From contig NZ_FNYJ01000001.1 of assembly GCF_900108875.1 (NCBI RefSeq), positions 1,097,258 to 1,161,257 of the forward strand: 64,000 nt of DNA. Reading direction: 5' to 3'. The translations under genes and the position numbers were made by a program. The notes under the pieces are model-generated. The model made no database searches. It was given only the letters and a program-made list of their open reading frames with translations, and was not told where the DNA came from. Within the stretch, counting starts at the first letter, position 1, and the number at the start of each line of letters is the position of its first letter. Below, one piece after another: positions 16,544 through 26,996 of this stretch. The DNA is from Pseudomonas sp. NFR16 (GTDB lineage: Bacteria > Pseudomonadota > Gammaproteobacteria > Pseudomonadales > Pseudomonadaceae).

Positions 16544-19500
16544 TTACTTGAAATCCCGGCTGCGCACATCAAGACCGGTGAGCAGCGGAGTCAGGTCGAA
16601 CATCCGTTGCGCAATGATGTGGCGCACACCCTTCTGGTATTCGAACTTGCCGAATACCTGCAGCAGTTGCGACCCCACAAGAACCTTGCGCTGGCGTTCA
16701 GCCAGGTCGCGCCAGACCACCACGTTGATCATCCCATGCTCGTCTTCCAGCGTGACGAACGTGACGCCGCTGGCGGTGCCCGGCCGCTGGCGGCCCACCA
16801 CAAGCCCGGCGACGCTGAAATTGCGGCCATGCTCTTCAGTCAACAGGTCCTTCGAACTGCGAAAGCGTCTGGCTGACAACTTATTGCGCAACAGCGCCAT
16901 CGGATGCGGACCCAGCGTGGTGCCGAGGGTGTCGTAATCGGCCACCAGATCCTGGGCCACGCTGGGCAGAGGTAAAACGACCTGCGCTTCTTCGCCGAAG
17001 CAGTCATCGCCGAATAACGGACGCTGCACCTCGACGCCGGCTATTTCCCAACGCGCGCGGTGGCGATGACCGACCAGACCGCGCAATGCCCCGGAGTCCG
17101 CCAGTGAGGCACGTGCGCGGTTATCCAGATCGGCGCGTACGCACAAATCGGTGACGTCCTTGAATGCACGTTGCTGGCGGGCCTGCTCGACACGCCGGGC
17201 GTCTTCCTCGCGAAAACCACGAATCATGCGCATGCCCATGCGGATCGCCAGGTTGCGGGTGTAATCGGGATGTTCGACCGGCTCCAGTGAACAGTCCCAG
17301 TCGCTGTAACGCACATCCACCGGACGCACTTCAATGTAATGACGTCGGGCGTCCTGCAGCAGTTGATCCGGACTATAGAAACCCATCGGCCAGCTGTTGA
17401 TCAGGGCGCAGGTAAACGCCGCCGGTTCGTGGCATTTGAGCCAGCAACTGGCGTAGGTCAGCAAGGCGAAACTGGCGGCGTGGGACTCGGGAAAACCGTA
17501 GCTGCCGAAGCCTTTGATCTGTTCGAAAATGCGATGAATGAATTCGTCGGGATAGCCCTTTTCCTTCATCCGTTCACTGAGCCGGACCCGGTGCGGCTCG
17601 AGCCCGCCATGGCGTTTCCAGGCGGCCATTGAGCGGCGCAGTTGATCGGCTTCGCCCGGCGAATAATCGGCGGCAACAATCGCCAGCTGCATGACCTGTT
17701 CCTGAAACAGCGGCACGCCGAGGGTTCGCTTGAACACCTCTTCGAGCGCTTCGGAGGGATACGTCACCGCCTCCTCGCCATTTCTGCGACGCAGATACGG
17801 ATGCACCATATCGCCCTGAATCGGGCCCGGCCGGACGATCGCCACTTCAATGACCAGATCGTAGAAGGTCTTGGGCTTCAGGCGCGGCAGCATCGACATC
17901 TGTGCCCGCGATTCGATCTGGAACACGCCGACGGTGTCGGCACGGCTGATCATCTCGTAGGTCGGCCGGTCTTCGGCGGGAAGCGTGGCAATGGTCCAGC
18001 GTTTATGCCGATGCAGTTCAACCAGATCAAAGGTGCGGCGCAGCGCGCTCAACATGCCCAGCGCCAGAATGTCGACCTTGAGCAGGCCCACCAGATCCAG
18101 ATCGTCCTTGTCCCACTGGATGATGGTTCGGTCGGCCATGGCCGCGTTTTCCACCGGCACCAGGGTTTCCAGCGGGTGCTCGGAAATCACGAACCCGCCG
18201 GGGTGTTGCGACAAGTGGCGGGGAAATCCGATCAGTTCGCCGGTCAGCGCCATGACCCTGCGCAACACCGGGCTGTCGGGTTCGAAGCCGCATTCGCGCA
18301 GGCGCTCGACAGGCGGCATGCTGTCGCTCCAGCGGCTGAAGCAGTCGGCCAACGCGTTGATCTGGTCCGGTGGCAAGCCCAGCACCCGCGCCACATCCCG
18401 GACCGCTCCGGCACCGTGGTAAGTGCTGGCCACCGCAGTCAGCGCCGCCCTGCCCCGGCCGTATCGGCGAAACACATATTGCAGGACTTCTTCACGGCGT
18501 TCGTGCTCGAAATCCACGTCGATGTCGGGTGGCTCGTTACGCTCCTCGGAAATGAAGCGCTCGAACAGCAGATTGCCTTTGGCCGGGTCGAGCTCGGTGA
18601 TGCCCAGCACGAAACACACCGTCGAGTTGGCTGCAGAACCCCGGCCCTGGCACAGAATGCTCTGCTCGCGGGCAAAGTTGACGATGTCGTGGACGGTGAG
18701 GAAGTAGCTTTCGTACTTCATCGTCGCAATGATCTTCAGCTCTTTCTCGATATTCTGCCGCGCCACCTCCGGAACGCCGTCAGGCCAACGCCAGCGGGCA
18801 CCGGCTTCGGTCAGTTTTCGCAACCAGCTCGTGGGCGTGAACCCGGCAGGCACCAGTTCATGGGGATACTCATAGCGCAATTGGCCAAGATCGAAGGTGC
18901 AACGTCGGGCAATGACCAGCGTTTCGGCCAGCAACTGCGCGGGATACAGTTCGGCCAGCGTCGCGCGCGGGCGCAAATGCCGCTCGCCATTGGCGAACAG
19001 TCGATGCCCGGCCTCCGCGACAAGGGTGTGATGTCGGATGGCAGTCATGGTGTCCTGCAGAGCGCGTCGGCCACGAGCATGCATATGCACATCGCCACTG
19101 GCCACCGGCGGTATGCCCAGCGAACGTGCCAATGCCAATAACGTGTTCAGTCGCAGGTGATCATCCGGCCCACGGTGCAGCTGAACGCTCAGCCAGAGAT
19201 CGTGGTGAAAAATACCGCGCAGCCATTCGCCGTGTTCCCGGCGCACCTCGGCAGGCTGATCCAGGTCCGCCACCCATAACGCGAGCAAGCCTTGTACGGG
19301 CTGCAATAAATCTTCGCGCAGCAGGCGGTATTCGCCTTTCTTGCTGCGCCGCCGACCTTGAGTGATCAGGCGACACAACGCCTGATAACCCTGCAGGTTC
19401 TCCACCAGCAACACCACTTTAGGCCCGTTCTCGAGGGTGATCTCGCTGCCGATGATCAGCGGCAGCTCGGCGTCACGGGCAGCCTGCCAGGCACGCACGA

Positions 19501-19645
19501 TGCCCGCCAGCGTGCATTCATCAGTGATCGCCAGCGCCTGATAACCGTGCTGTTTTGCCCGCTCGAACAGTTCCTTGGCGCTGGATGCGCCGCGCTGGAA
19601 GCTGAAATTCGACAGGCAATGCAGCTCGGCGTATTCGCAGCTCAT
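16544..19645 (-). CDS. dnaE2: Error-prone DNA polymerase DnaE2 (ImuC)
   Basis: Alpha-subunit-type polymerase of the damage-induced ImuABC mutasome, performing translesion synthesis. The 1033-residue length is normal for DnaE2. Seen: N-terminal PHP domain ([16 protein letters not shown]), polymerase active-site Asp residues in [43 protein letters not shown], and a C-terminal OB fold ([37 protein letters not shown]). Its start overlaps the imuB stop by four bases, fixing the start and showing operon translation with lexA2-imuA-imuB. Confidence 0.96.
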   Translation of the reverse strand: MSCEYAELHCLSNFSFQRGASSAKELFERAKQHGYQALAITDECTLAGIVRAWQAARDAELPLIIGSEITLENGPKVVLLVENLQGYQALCRLITQGRRRSKKGEYRLLREDLLQPVQGLLALWVADLDQPAEVRREHGEWLRGIFHHDLWLSVQLHRGPDDHLRLNTLLALARSLGIPPVASGDVHMHARGRRALQDTMTAIRHHTLVAEAGHRLFANGERHLRPRATLAELYPAQLLAETLVIARRCTFDLGQLRYEYPHELVPAGFTPTSWLRKLTEAGARWRWPDGVPEVARQNIEKELKIIATMKYESYFLTVHDIVNFAREQSILCQGRGSAANSTVCFVLGITELDPAKGNLLFERFISEERNEPPDIDVDFEHERREEVLQYVFRRYGRGRAALTAVASTYHGAGAVRDVARVLGLPPDQINALADCFSRWSDSMPPVERLRECGFEPDSPVLRRVMALTGELIGFPRHLSQHPGGFVISEHPLETLVPVENAAMADRTIIQWDKDDLDLVGLLKVDILALGMLSALRRTFDLVELHRHKRWTIATLPAEDRPTYEMISRADTVGVFQIESRAQMSMLPRLKPKTFYDLVIEVAIVRPGPIQGDMVHPYLRRRNGEEAVTYPSEALEEVFKRTLGVPLFQEQVMQLAIVAADYSPGEADQLRRSMAAWKRHGGLEPHRVRLSERMKEKGYPDEFIHRIFEQIKGFGSYGFPESHAASFALLTYASCWLKCHEPAAFTCALINSWPMGFYSPDQLLQDARRHYIEVRPVDVRYSDWDCSLEPVEHPDYTRNLAIRMGMRMIRGFREEDARRVEQARQQRAFKDVTDLCVRADLDNRARASLADSGALRGLVGHRHRARWEIAGVEVQRPLFGDDCFGEEAQVVLPLPSVAQDLVADYDTLGTTLGPHPMALLRNKLSARRFRSSKDLLTEEHGRNFSVAGLVVGRQRPGTASGVTFVTLEDEHGMINVVVWRDLAERQRKVLVGSQLLQVFGKFEYQKGVRHIIAQRMFDLTPLLTGLDVRSRDFK

Positions 19646-21072
19646 GCAAACCAGCCATGCAGCACCAGGCCGCTGTCATCGCCCACCTTGCGGTAGGCCC
19701 AGCCGCGCTGTCCGTTGCGGGTTTCGACGAGAAAATAATCACGGCGCACATCGCCGCCGTCCCACCAGCCGGATTCAATCCGTTCGGGCCCTGCCAGCAC
19801 ACGCACGCCAGATTCGACCAGCGTTTCCGGCTCACGCAGCAGCCACCCCGGACGCGGCACATTGTGGGTGATTTTCGCCGGTTTGCCCGGGCTGACTGGC
19901 GACCAGGCACACTCCGGGCGATGGTCGGCCTGAAACCCGAGACCGCCTACGGCATCGTCTCCCAACCGGGCGCGCAGTCGCTCGCGTAATTGCTCCCAGG
20001 GCATGCTTTGCTGTGGGCGGTCGTCGAACAGCTCGCGGTGGGACGGCACAAATGCCGGCAAGTCCCTGGCCTGCAATCTCAAGGCACGAACCGGCGAAGG
20101 GACTTCCACCTGTTCCAGACGCCCACGGGCCAGCTCGAAGAGCATGTTGGCTTCACGTTCGGCGCTGAGCAATCCAACGGGTATCAAGGTGTCCGGCGCC
20201 ACGCTGCCCACACTGGGCACGTGCTCCAGATGGATGACGAAACGCTGCACGCCGCTGTCCCGCCCGGCCAGGAACAGCGCCAGATCGGCGATCATCCGCT
20301 TGAGCGGAAACAGCAGCGCCTGATGGGATTCAACGTCGAAATTGAGCTCGATGCGGGTGTCGAAATGGTCGGGCGGCACGTAGCACTCAAGGGCCATGGG
20401 CCTGCGCCCGAACAAGGTGTCCAGGTGTTGCAGCACAGTCGCCGGAAAGCGCCGAGCCAGGGTGTCGCGGGGCAAGGCCTGCACCTGTCTGACCCTGTGC
20501 AGGCCCATGCGCGCCAGTGCCGACGCCACCTCCTGCGGCAGGCCGATCCGGTTGACCGGCATCTGATCGAGCACCTGCTGCAGACTGTCGTGGTCATTCA
20601 CCGCCAGACCGTCGTGGGCGTTGGCGAGCATGCGCGCCGCCAGCGGATTGGGCGCCGCAACAATGCGATGACTGAACCCCAGCCCGGTCAGTTCCTGTCG
20701 CAGGCGCGCTTCGAACACAGGCCAGGGGCCAAACAGGCCGAAGCTGGATTCAACCTCCATCAGCAGCACTCGCGGGTACTTCAGGCTGACATGGGAACTG
20801 AAGCGATAGGCCCAGGCTGCCAACAGCCGTTGCCAGCGCTCAGTTTCATCCGGATCGTAATCGACGGTGTCGAACTCGCGGGTCATGGCATGGGCTGCCG
20901 TCAGCGACTGACCAGGACGCAACCCCAGTTCACGGGCGGCAGGATTGACAGTCTGCAGAACACGGCGCTGGGCGCTGCCGCTGATCAATGCCAGAGGACG
21001 TTCAGGGTCGGCGCGACGACGCATGACGCCGTCCAGCGCCAGTTGCGGCAGCAGGACACAAGCCCAGAGCAT
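19642..21072 (-). CDS. imuB: ImuB, Y-family polymerase-like mutasome adaptor
   Basis: A 476-residue Y-family relative that bridges DnaE2, ImuA and the beta clamp. Seen: [16 protein letters not shown] at the start, where active Y-polymerases have a metal-binding Asp and aromatic residues; the loss of that motif marks ImuB as catalytically dead. Helix-hairpin-helix region follows ([25 protein letters not shown]), then [25 protein letters not shown]. Start at 21072 is chosen from the family N-terminus; a longer frame reaches 21129 and would overlap imuA. Seven bases separate it from the imuA stop. Confidence 0.92.
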   Translation of the reverse strand: MLWACVLLPQLALDGVMRRRADPERPLALISGSAQRRVLQTVNPAARELGLRPGQSLTAAHAMTREFDTVDYDPDETERWQRLLAAWAYRFSSHVSLKYPRVLLMEVESSFGLFGPWPVFEARLRQELTGLGFSHRIVAAPNPLAARMLANAHDGLAVNDHDSLQQVLDQMPVNRIGLPQEVASALARMGLHRVRQVQALPRDTLARRFPATVLQHLDTLFGRRPMALECYVPPDHFDTRIELNFDVESHQALLFPLKRMIADLALFLAGRDSGVQRFVIHLEHVPSVGSVAPDTLIPVGLLSAEREANMLFELARGRLEQVEVPSPVRALRLQARDLPAFVPSHRELFDDRPQQSMPWEQLRERLRARLGDDAVGGLGFQADHRPECAWSPVSPGKPAKITHNVPRPGWLLREPETLVESGVRVLAGPERIESGWWDGGDVRRDYFLVETRNGQRGWAYRKVGDDSGLVLHGWFA

Positions 21073-21079
21073 GGGAACC

Positions 21080-21700
21080 TCAGGCGTCGGTGGTAAAAGG
21101 AATGGGTGATGAAGGCGCCAGCCCGCCACGGCATTTGAGCACCCGTAACTGGTGGGGTCGCATGTCGATGGCGATGCGCAAGGCGGCCGGAGACGGATTG
21201 GCGGCCGCTTGCTGTTCCCGACAAGCGAAGGCCAGGGTTTCCCCGGTTTCGGCGGCCACTTGCAGCCGTCTCAAGGCGCGGTCATCAACTTTGTTCGGCC
21301 AGCACAACACCGCACCGCAACTGCCTGAGCGCAGACATTGCTCGACCGCCCATAAGGCATCACGCTCGCTGGCCTCGATCACCGACAACTGCCGCAGATC
21401 GATGCCCGCCGCCTGCCAGGCCTGCGCGTAAGGCACGTAAGGCGGTGCGATCAGCACGATGCGCTCGCCACTGTCGGCCAGCCGCGCCAGGGTCGGCCAT
21501 AACAGGCGCAATTCGCCGCAGCCGTCGGCCGGGATCAACACTTCGGTGAGGGCCGCCGGGGGCCATCCGCCCATCGGCAAAGCGGCATCGAGCAAGGCGT
21601 GCCCGGTGGGCTGGGCGGCGACCGGCTGAACCTCCGGACGGCCTTTCCAGACTCGACGCTCGTCCAGCAGCGCGTCGAGGCTGACCACTGCGCCCATCAT
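21080..21700 (-). CDS. imuA: ImuA, RecA-like translesion synthesis accessory protein
   Basis: A 206-residue RecA/SulA-like protein of the ImuABC mutasome. Seen: VWKGRPEVQPVAAQPTGHALLDAALPMGGWPPAALTEVL, the usual ImuA opening, and ERIVLIAPPYVPYAQAWQAAGIDL. The RecA-type Walker A is not intact. Start overlaps the lexA2 stop as ATGA. Second gene of lexA2-imuA-imuB-dnaE2. Confidence 0.92.
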   Translation of the reverse strand: MMGAVVSLDALLDERRVWKGRPEVQPVAAQPTGHALLDAALPMGGWPPAALTEVLIPADGCGELRLLWPTLARLADSGERIVLIAPPYVPYAQAWQAAGIDLRQLSVIEASERDALWAVEQCLRSGSCGAVLCWPNKVDDRALRRLQVAAETGETLAFACREQQAAANPSPAALRIAIDMRPHQLRVLKCRGGLAPSSPIPFTTDA

Positions 21701-22305
21701 TCTCGGCGCACCAGCCCGCAGAACACGCCTTCGATGGCGAAATCCTGATCGGGCCCGACAATGATCGGCTGATAGGCCGGGTTGCGTGGCAACAGCCGAA
21801 GCTGGTCGTTGCCGCGCTCCAGACGCTTGATGGTGACTTCGCCATCGAGCCGTGCCACGACGATCTGCCCGTCTCGGGCATCGGCACTTTGCAGGATGCC
21901 GACCAGATCGCCGTCGAATATGCCGTCCTCGATCATCGAGTCGCCCGTGACCCGCAACAGGTAATCGGGGACGCGCATGAATGTGCGGCTGTCCAGGGTG
22001 AAGGTGTCGTGGTGATCGATGTCCGGACCGATGGGCGCACCTGCCGCCACACGGCCCAGCACGGGAATTTCCAGCATGTCCGGACGCCGCGTGGCTTCAA
22101 CCAGGCGAATACCGCGAGCCTGATTGGCCGTGACCTCGATGAGGCCGGCTTCAGTGAGCGCCACAATGTGTTTGCGCGCCACACTGCGCGACGCGAAACC
22201 GAAGGCTTCGCTTATTTCTGCCAGGCTGGGTGGCTGGCCATGCTGGGCGATGCGATCGCGAATGAACGTCAGGATAGCAGCGCGTCGGGGAGTCAGAGTC
22301 GTCAT
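21697..22305 (-). CDS. lexA2: LexA2, SOS repressor of the mutasome cassette
   Basis: Self-cleaving repressor of about 202 residues. Winged helix at the N-terminus (IRDRIAQHGQPPSLAEISEAFGFASRSVARKHI), Ala-Gly cleavage site in GRVAAGAP, nucleophile Ser in TGDSMIEDGIF, and general-base Lys in GEVTIKRLE, so RecA-stimulated autocleavage should work. ATG at 22305 (MTTLTPRR) is preferred because an upstream ATG at 22314 lies inside the operator; that alternative has AAGAG upstream and cannot be excluded. This is the second LexA lineage found with imuA-imuB-dnaE2 in pseudomonads, distinct from LexA1. Confidence 0.93.
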   Translation of the reverse strand: MTTLTPRRAAILTFIRDRIAQHGQPPSLAEISEAFGFASRSVARKHIVALTEAGLIEVTANQARGIRLVEATRRPDMLEIPVLGRVAAGAPIGPDIDHHDTFTLDSRTFMRVPDYLLRVTGDSMIEDGIFDGDLVGILQSADARDGQIVVARLDGEVTIKRLERGNDQLRLLPRNPAYQPIIVGPDQDFAIEGVFCGLVRRE

Positions 22306-22307
22306 GG

Positions 22308-22321
22308 AGTACATTTGTACT
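22308..22321. promoter_or_regulatory. LexA2-type SOS box AGTAC-ATTT-GTACT
   Basis: Perfect palindrome with GTAC half-sites four bases apart, directly abutting the lexA2 start. The LexA2 site I recall from Pseudomonas putida is GTAC-N4-GTGC; this is the fully symmetric form. It predicts that lexA2 represses its own operon and that DNA damage induces the whole cassette. Confidence 0.8.
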
Positions 22322-22443
22322 CTTTTTGCCGAACACTGAACAGCGCCTTTTATCCGCTGATGACATTTCCCACATCAGAGAACGCGAACATCAGGCGATT
22401 GGCCGACGTGAACAGCCATCGTCACGTCAGCCACTCACGCTGG

Positions 22444-23247
22444 TCAGTGGCCGAACAGCGCCTGAATCTGCGGGTACGTCAGGTTGCTCTGGGTAACGGG
22501 CTCCGAAAGGCCCTGCTCGAGGAACCCCCGGGCCAGAATTTCAGCTTGCCCCCACAAGGTCTGGGCGACGCTGGACCCGGCGCTCAAGCGGTGCACGCCC
22601 AGCTTCGCCAGGCCTTCGGCATCAGGCAGGCCTGGCCGCGCCAACAGGTTGATCGGCAGGTCAACGCCCTGCACCACGGCCTCGATCTGCCCGACATCCA
22701 CCAGCGCGGCGACGAACAGCCCGTCCGCGCCCGCCTGCCGGTACAGGTTGCCGCGCTTCAGCGTTTCCTCGACGCGTAGCCCTTCGTCGACCAGGCTGGC
22801 GAGGTAAACGTCGGTGCGGGCATTGATGAATACGTCCAGGCCGCTGTTCGCCGCCATGGTTTTGATCGCCTCAATCTTGCGCGCCAACAGGTGCGGCGCA
22901 TCGGGCCCGTCTTCCAGATTGATGCCCACGGCGCCTGCATCGAGGATGCGCTTGACGTTCTGCGCGACGGTGTGCGGATCGTCGGAGTAGCCGTTTTCAA
23001 TGTCCACCGACAGCGGCACCTTGATCAGCTTGGCAATACTGGCCACCACGCTGACCGCCACGTCCATCGGCAACTCCCGCCCGTCGGCATAGCCCTGAGC
23101 CCAGGCGACACCGGCGCTGGTGGTGGCGATGGCCTTGGCGCCGACGCTTTCGAACAGCCTGGCGCTGCCCGCATCCCAGGCATTGGGCAGGCGCAGGACG
23201 GTGGGCTGGTGGTGCAGATCGCGAAACGTTTGGGCAGAAGCAGGCAT
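22444..23247 (-). CDS. Isocitrate lyase/PEP mutase-family enzyme
   Basis: A 267-residue TIM-barrel enzyme of the isocitrate lyase/phosphoenolpyruvate mutase family (oxaloacetate decarboxylase or methylisocitrate lyase-like). Seen: NAWDAGSARLFESVGAKAIATTSAG, Mg-binding LSVDIENGYSD, GAVGINLEDG and the FINARTDVYL strand. The KKCGH loop of true isocitrate lyases is absent. Role unknown; it lies downstream of the lexA2 promoter region on the same strand as ogt but is separated by 78 bp and may be independently expressed. Confidence 0.87.
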   Translation of the reverse strand: MPASAQTFRDLHHQPTVLRLPNAWDAGSARLFESVGAKAIATTSAGVAWAQGYADGRELPMDVAVSVVASIAKLIKVPLSVDIENGYSDDPHTVAQNVKRILDAGAVGINLEDGPDAPHLLARKIEAIKTMAANSGLDVFINARTDVYLASLVDEGLRVEETLKRGNLYRQAGADGLFVAALVDVGQIEAVVQGVDLPINLLARPGLPDAEGLAKLGVHRLSAGSSVAQTLWGQAEILARGFLEQGLSEPVTQSNLTYPQIQALFGH

Positions 23248-23325
23248 GTTTCATCTCCTTGGGGTGACACTCAATGAGGGCGGAGCAGCATCTTGCGCTC
23301 CCGCCGGACGTGGCCAGCGCTGAGT

Positions 23326-23874
23326 CTAGAACAGCGATCCCTGCAGCGACGGGAGCGCTTGCGCTTGCGTGTACGACGCTGGCAGGCGGTGCCCCTCCAA
23401 CGTCAGCAACCACTGCTTGGCGCTGAGTCCGCCGGCGAACCCGGTCAACGCACCGGAGCTGCCAATCACGCGGTGGCACGGCGCGACGATGGAGATCGGA
23501 TTGCGCCCATTGGCCGCGCCCACGGCACGCACCGCCGCCGGATTGCCGACCTGGACAGCGATCTCGCGATAGCTGCGGGTCTCACCGAAGGGAATGGTCA
23601 GCAACGCCTGCCAGACTTTCTTCTGGAAGTCGGTGCCGTGAAAGTCCAGGGCCAGTTCGAACTGATTGCGGGTCCCGGCGAAATACTCGGCAAGCTGCGC
23701 CTGTGCGCGCTGAATGATCTCGCTGCCACGGTCCTCGGCCATCTCACCCAGAAGTACACGGTTTGCGCGCTCATGTTCCCAGAGAATGGCCGCCAGGCAC
23801 TCGCCCTTGGCGACCAGCTTCAGCCGACCGACCGGGGAATCGACAAAACGGTAGGTAAAGGTCATCAGGGTCAC
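23326..23874 (-). CDS. ogt: Methylated-DNA-protein-cysteine methyltransferase
   Basis: Suicide repair protein that removes methyl or alkyl groups from O6-guanine and O4-thymine. The 182-residue protein shows the acceptor motif PCHRVIG with its active Cys, the Asn hinge in GAANGRNPISI, helix-turn-helix TRSYREIAVQVGNPAAVRAVG, and an N-terminal ribonuclease-H-like domain. No Ada-type N-terminal zinc domain, so it is Ogt rather than Ada. Just downstream of an AlkA-like glycosylase on the same strand, forming a small alkylation-repair set. Confidence 0.93.
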   Translation of the reverse strand: MTLMTFTYRFVDSPVGRLKLVAKGECLAAILWEHERANRVLLGEMAEDRGSEIIQRAQAQLAEYFAGTRNQFELALDFHGTDFQKKVWQALLTIPFGETRSYREIAVQVGNPAAVRAVGAANGRNPISIVAPCHRVIGSSGALTGFAGGLSAKQWLLTLEGHRLPASYTQAQALPSLQGSLF

Positions 23875-23982
23875 TCCTTATCTACAGTCGTACGCTGCGA
23901 ACGGCGGCGCAGCGGGGTGTGTCCATACTATCGGTCGACGCGTGTGCGGCGGGCCATCCAGTTCTTGCGATCGAATGCCGAA

Positions 23983-24903
23983 TCAGCCGCCTTTGGCCTT
24001 GCCGGCGACATCCGCGGCCGAATTCCAGATGTGCATCGCCGCGTAGGCGCGCCACGGTTTCCAGGCCTCTGCACGGACTTTGTGCAGCGCCAGCCGCGTC
24101 AGGCTCGGGTCCTGCAAGGTCATGAGATTCATCAACACCAGATCCGAGGCCGGCCACGCGTCCGGGTCGCGCCAGGCGCGCATCGCTACATATTCGACGG
24201 TCCACGGGCCGATGCCTGACAGCGCCAGCAACTGGCGCCTGCGCTCATCGACATGGCCCGCGCGCGCATCGAGGACGAGCTCGCCACTGGCAACCGACGC
24301 CGCCAGACGCTGCAAAGTGTCAACGCGCTTGCCAGGCATGCCGATCTTGTCCAGGTTCGCGCGCGCCAATGCATCTGGCGTCGGGAAACGCCAGGCCAGT
24401 GGTTCGCTGGCGCTTTCGCCAATCTGAACCCCGGCCCGCTGCACCAGCCTGCCGACGATCGTCGTCGCGCCTTTGACGCTGACCTGCTGGCCGACGATGG
24501 TGCGCACCACCAGCTCGAAACCTGAAAACGCCCCCGGCACCCGCAGCCCCGGGCGTGCCTGTACCAACGACGCCAGCCAAGGGTCGCTCGCCAGACTGGG
24601 GTCGATGACGTGAGGGTCCGCGTAGAGATCGAACATGTGCGAAACCGGCACGACCAGTTCATCGATATGGCGGCTGACTTCGCCGTGAACGGTGACAATC
24701 AGGTGATCCGTGTGCGGCGCCAGCGCCACCGACAACGTGCCTGCACTGCCGTTGAACTCGATGTTGCGCAGGTACACGCCATCGATCACTGCCTCGACGC
24801 CGGCCGTCACCCGGGCAGCGAAGAAGTCGAGCATGCGCTGCCAGTCAAAAGGCCGCTTGAACGGCAGTTGACGGGTGGCCTGAAGGTGATCGGTCTGCAG
24901 CAT
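23983..24903 (-). CDS. alkA: AlkA-like DNA-3-methyladenine glycosylase II
   Basis: A 306-residue base-excision glycosylase that removes alkylated purines. N-terminal AlkA_N-type domain (QLPFKRPFDWQRMLDFFAAR, LRNIEFNGSAGTLSV), then HhH-GPD domain: GFELVVRTIVGQQVSVKGA, hairpin LSGIGPWTVEYVAMRAW and catalytic Asp in WPASDLVLM. The C-terminus WKPWRAYAAMHIW is typical. E. coli AlkA is 282 residues. Followed after about 108 bp by ogt on the same strand; joint damage response is plausible but no Ada box was identified. Confidence 0.92.
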   Translation of the reverse strand: MLQTDHLQATRQLPFKRPFDWQRMLDFFAARVTAGVEAVIDGVYLRNIEFNGSAGTLSVALAPHTDHLIVTVHGEVSRHIDELVVPVSHMFDLYADPHVIDPSLASDPWLASLVQARPGLRVPGAFSGFELVVRTIVGQQVSVKGATTIVGRLVQRAGVQIGESASEPLAWRFPTPDALARANLDKIGMPGKRVDTLQRLAASVASGELVLDARAGHVDERRRQLLALSGIGPWTVEYVAMRAWRDPDAWPASDLVLMNLMTLQDPSLTRLALHKVRAEAWKPWRAYAAMHIWNSAADVAGKAKGG

Positions 24904-24983
24904 GTCGAAGGGGCCGGAAATAAAACGTCAGCAGGAAGCTAACGCAATCTGCACGCGGATACAAAACCTCGGCGCACCGTAGC

Positions 24984-25664
24984 TCACGTCGGGCAGCCGA
25001 TTGCCCCGTCATTCAGGTTCTGCTTGTGGTTCTCGTAGTGCAGCGTGGCCTTGCCGTTGTCCCACTTGAGCGTCAGCACCAGCACCGAATCGAAGTCATC
25101 GCCAATCCACTCGTCGACCAGCTTGAGGTCCTTGCCCGAGGCTTCTTGCGCGACCTTGTTGATCAATTCGGGCAGATAGCCATGGGACCAGGCCGTGTAG
25201 ATCGTGGCGTTGTGGTATTTGTCGCGCATCAATTCGTCGGCCAGGTCGCCGGTGTCGTTGGCGGCGTAGTCGATGTTGACCGGCAGGCCCAGTTTGATCG
25301 CGCTCGGGCCGACGGTCATCAGCGGGCGCAAATAGCTGTAGGAATGATCGCCCTCACCTTCTTCGACATGACGACTGGGGTTGGCAGCAAAGATGAAATC
25401 GGCCTTGCCGAAGGTCTCGGGCAATACAGTGGACAGGTCGATGGCGCGATTCAGGCCTTGGCAGTTCAATTGCCCCAGGCCCATGTCGGGCTTCTCAGCG
25501 TGCCGCAGAAACACCAGCGTTTGCGTGCCGCTCTTGGGCTCGGCGTGGACACCTTTGCCGGCGGCGAACCAGAAAATAGCAGTGCAGACGATGAGTACGG
25601 GCGGCAGAAGCCAGGTTAGACGCTGAAATGCGCGTGAGATGGCAAGTGAATCGGAAATGCTCAT
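24984..25664 (-). CDS. Membrane-anchored histidine phosphatase-superfamily protein
   Basis: A 226-residue protein with an N-terminal hydrophobic segment (LTWLLPPVLIVCTAIFWFAAG, about residues 16-36) acting as anchor or uncleaved signal. The phosphatase motif LVFLRHAEKPDMG follows. A second His appears in YTAWSHGYLPELI, which fits the catalytic base region. Start at 25664 is chosen over a longer basic N-terminus (to 25739) because it places the hydrophobic segment normally. Substrate unknown; likely periplasmic. Confidence 0.78.
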   Translation of the reverse strand: MSISDSLAISRAFQRLTWLLPPVLIVCTAIFWFAAGKGVHAEPKSGTQTLVFLRHAEKPDMGLGQLNCQGLNRAIDLSTVLPETFGKADFIFAANPSRHVEEGEGDHSYSYLRPLMTVGPSAIKLGLPVNIDYAANDTGDLADELMRDKYHNATIYTAWSHGYLPELINKVAQEASGKDLKLVDEWIGDDFDSVLVLTLKWDNGKATLHYENHKQNLNDGAIGCPT

Positions 25665-25856
25665 AAAGGCCCGGTGCTGTTCATGCGTGAGGGGCGCGAG
25701 GCCCTGTTCAACGTCCCTGTCGCATCTTCTGCGCCTCAAGCGTCACGAGGCTTCATGTCCCTATAAAGAATGACCATGAGAGGAGAAAATGCTTGAGAGG
25801 TTGCACGCAAACGTCTGATTTACCGGATTATTCGCCGAACGGTCGACTGCATCGCC

Positions 25857-26996
25857 TCAAGCAGCGTCGGCCTGAGGGGTATATCGGCTGCAGATTATGG
25901 CGCTGATCACCACGGCAAGACCTGCCAGGCTGTAAACCCAGACCGGCGATGCGATCGGCAAGACCACGCCCGCCAGCAACGGACCGACCCCGGCGCCGAC
26001 GTCGCGCCAGACCGCATTGCCCGCCAGCGCCTGAACACGCCCGGTGCCGGGGTTACGTTCGGCGACCAGGGTGGTCACCAGAGGCAGCTGCAACGCCCGC
26101 AGAATCAGCACGCCGCCTGCGCCGATGATCAGCCAGTGCAGGCCGAACGCGGTCAGCGCCACGGCCGTCGCTGCGGAAAACACCACCAGCATGCGCACCG
26201 CGCCGAAGCTGTCAGCGGCACGCCCACCGAGCGGGCTCAAGAGCATCTCCGAGACATACCGCAGCGCCAGCAACACCCCGGCGATCACCACCGCGTTACC
26301 TCCCAGCACATGCTGCGCCTGTAGCGACAGGCCGAAAATGAACAGCCCGTCCAGCGCGACGCCTTCGATGAATGACCACATGGCCACGCTGTCCGGCCGC
26401 TTGAACCGACGCCCGCTGCGACTCGGCATCGCGTGAGGCGCTGCGGGCAGGCCCCGGGCCAGCCACAGCCCCACTAACGAACACAGCGCCAGAATCAGAA
26501 AAATCAGCCGCGGCCCGAAGTACAGGCTGATCAGTGCGCCGATCGGCAACGCCAGCATCGGCCCGACCGCGATGATCGCGCGGGATCGCCCGGAGCGGCG
26601 CGCCGCCCCGCCCGCCTCTGAAGTGGCCAGCGCCTGGGTGGAAAGATTGAGCGCGGCGTAACTCAGGCCCCACCCCAGCCGCAGCACCAACAGCATCCAG
26701 AACCCGGTGATGAACGAGTTGCCCAGCGCGCAGATGACGGACACCAGCGCCGCCAGCGTCAACGCCGCCCTGTCGCCCCGTTCGGCATAAAAACGCACGA
26801 CATAGCCGTAGCCGAAAATCCGCACCAGCCGATTGGCTGCCAGCAGCACCCCGGCCTGGGCCAGGCTGACGCCGAACGCATCGGCGTTCATCGGCAACAG
26901 CAGGTACAGCAGCACATCGCTGGGCAGGCACAAACCGAGAATGGTGGCGGAACGTCGGGAGGCAAGATCGGCATTACGGGCAGCGTCGGCAGGCAT
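25857..26996 (-). CDS. MFS transporter of unknown substrate
   Basis: A 379-residue major facilitator protein with about twelve hydrophobic segments (ATILGLCLPSDVLLYLLLP, LTLAALVSVICALGNSF, FWMLLVLRLGWGLSYAAL). The motif-A-like loop LGGRAADSFGAVR is visible in the second half. Start at 26996 is chosen because sequence upstream to 27131 is not membrane-like; SD is weak. No partner gene on the same strand, so efflux and uptake are equally possible. Confidence 0.82.
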   Translation of the reverse strand: MPADAARNADLASRRSATILGLCLPSDVLLYLLLPMNADAFGVSLAQAGVLLAANRLVRIFGYGYVVRFYAERGDRAALTLAALVSVICALGNSFITGFWMLLVLRLGWGLSYAALNLSTQALATSEAGGAARRSGRSRAIIAVGPMLALPIGALISLYFGPRLIFLILALCSLVGLWLARGLPAAPHAMPSRSGRRFKRPDSVAMWSFIEGVALDGLFIFGLSLQAQHVLGGNAVVIAGVLLALRYVSEMLLSPLGGRAADSFGAVRMLVVFSAATAVALTAFGLHWLIIGAGGVLILRALQLPLVTTLVAERNPGTGRVQALAGNAVWRDVGAGVGPLLAGVVLPIASPVWVYSLAGLAVVISAIICSRYTPQADAA

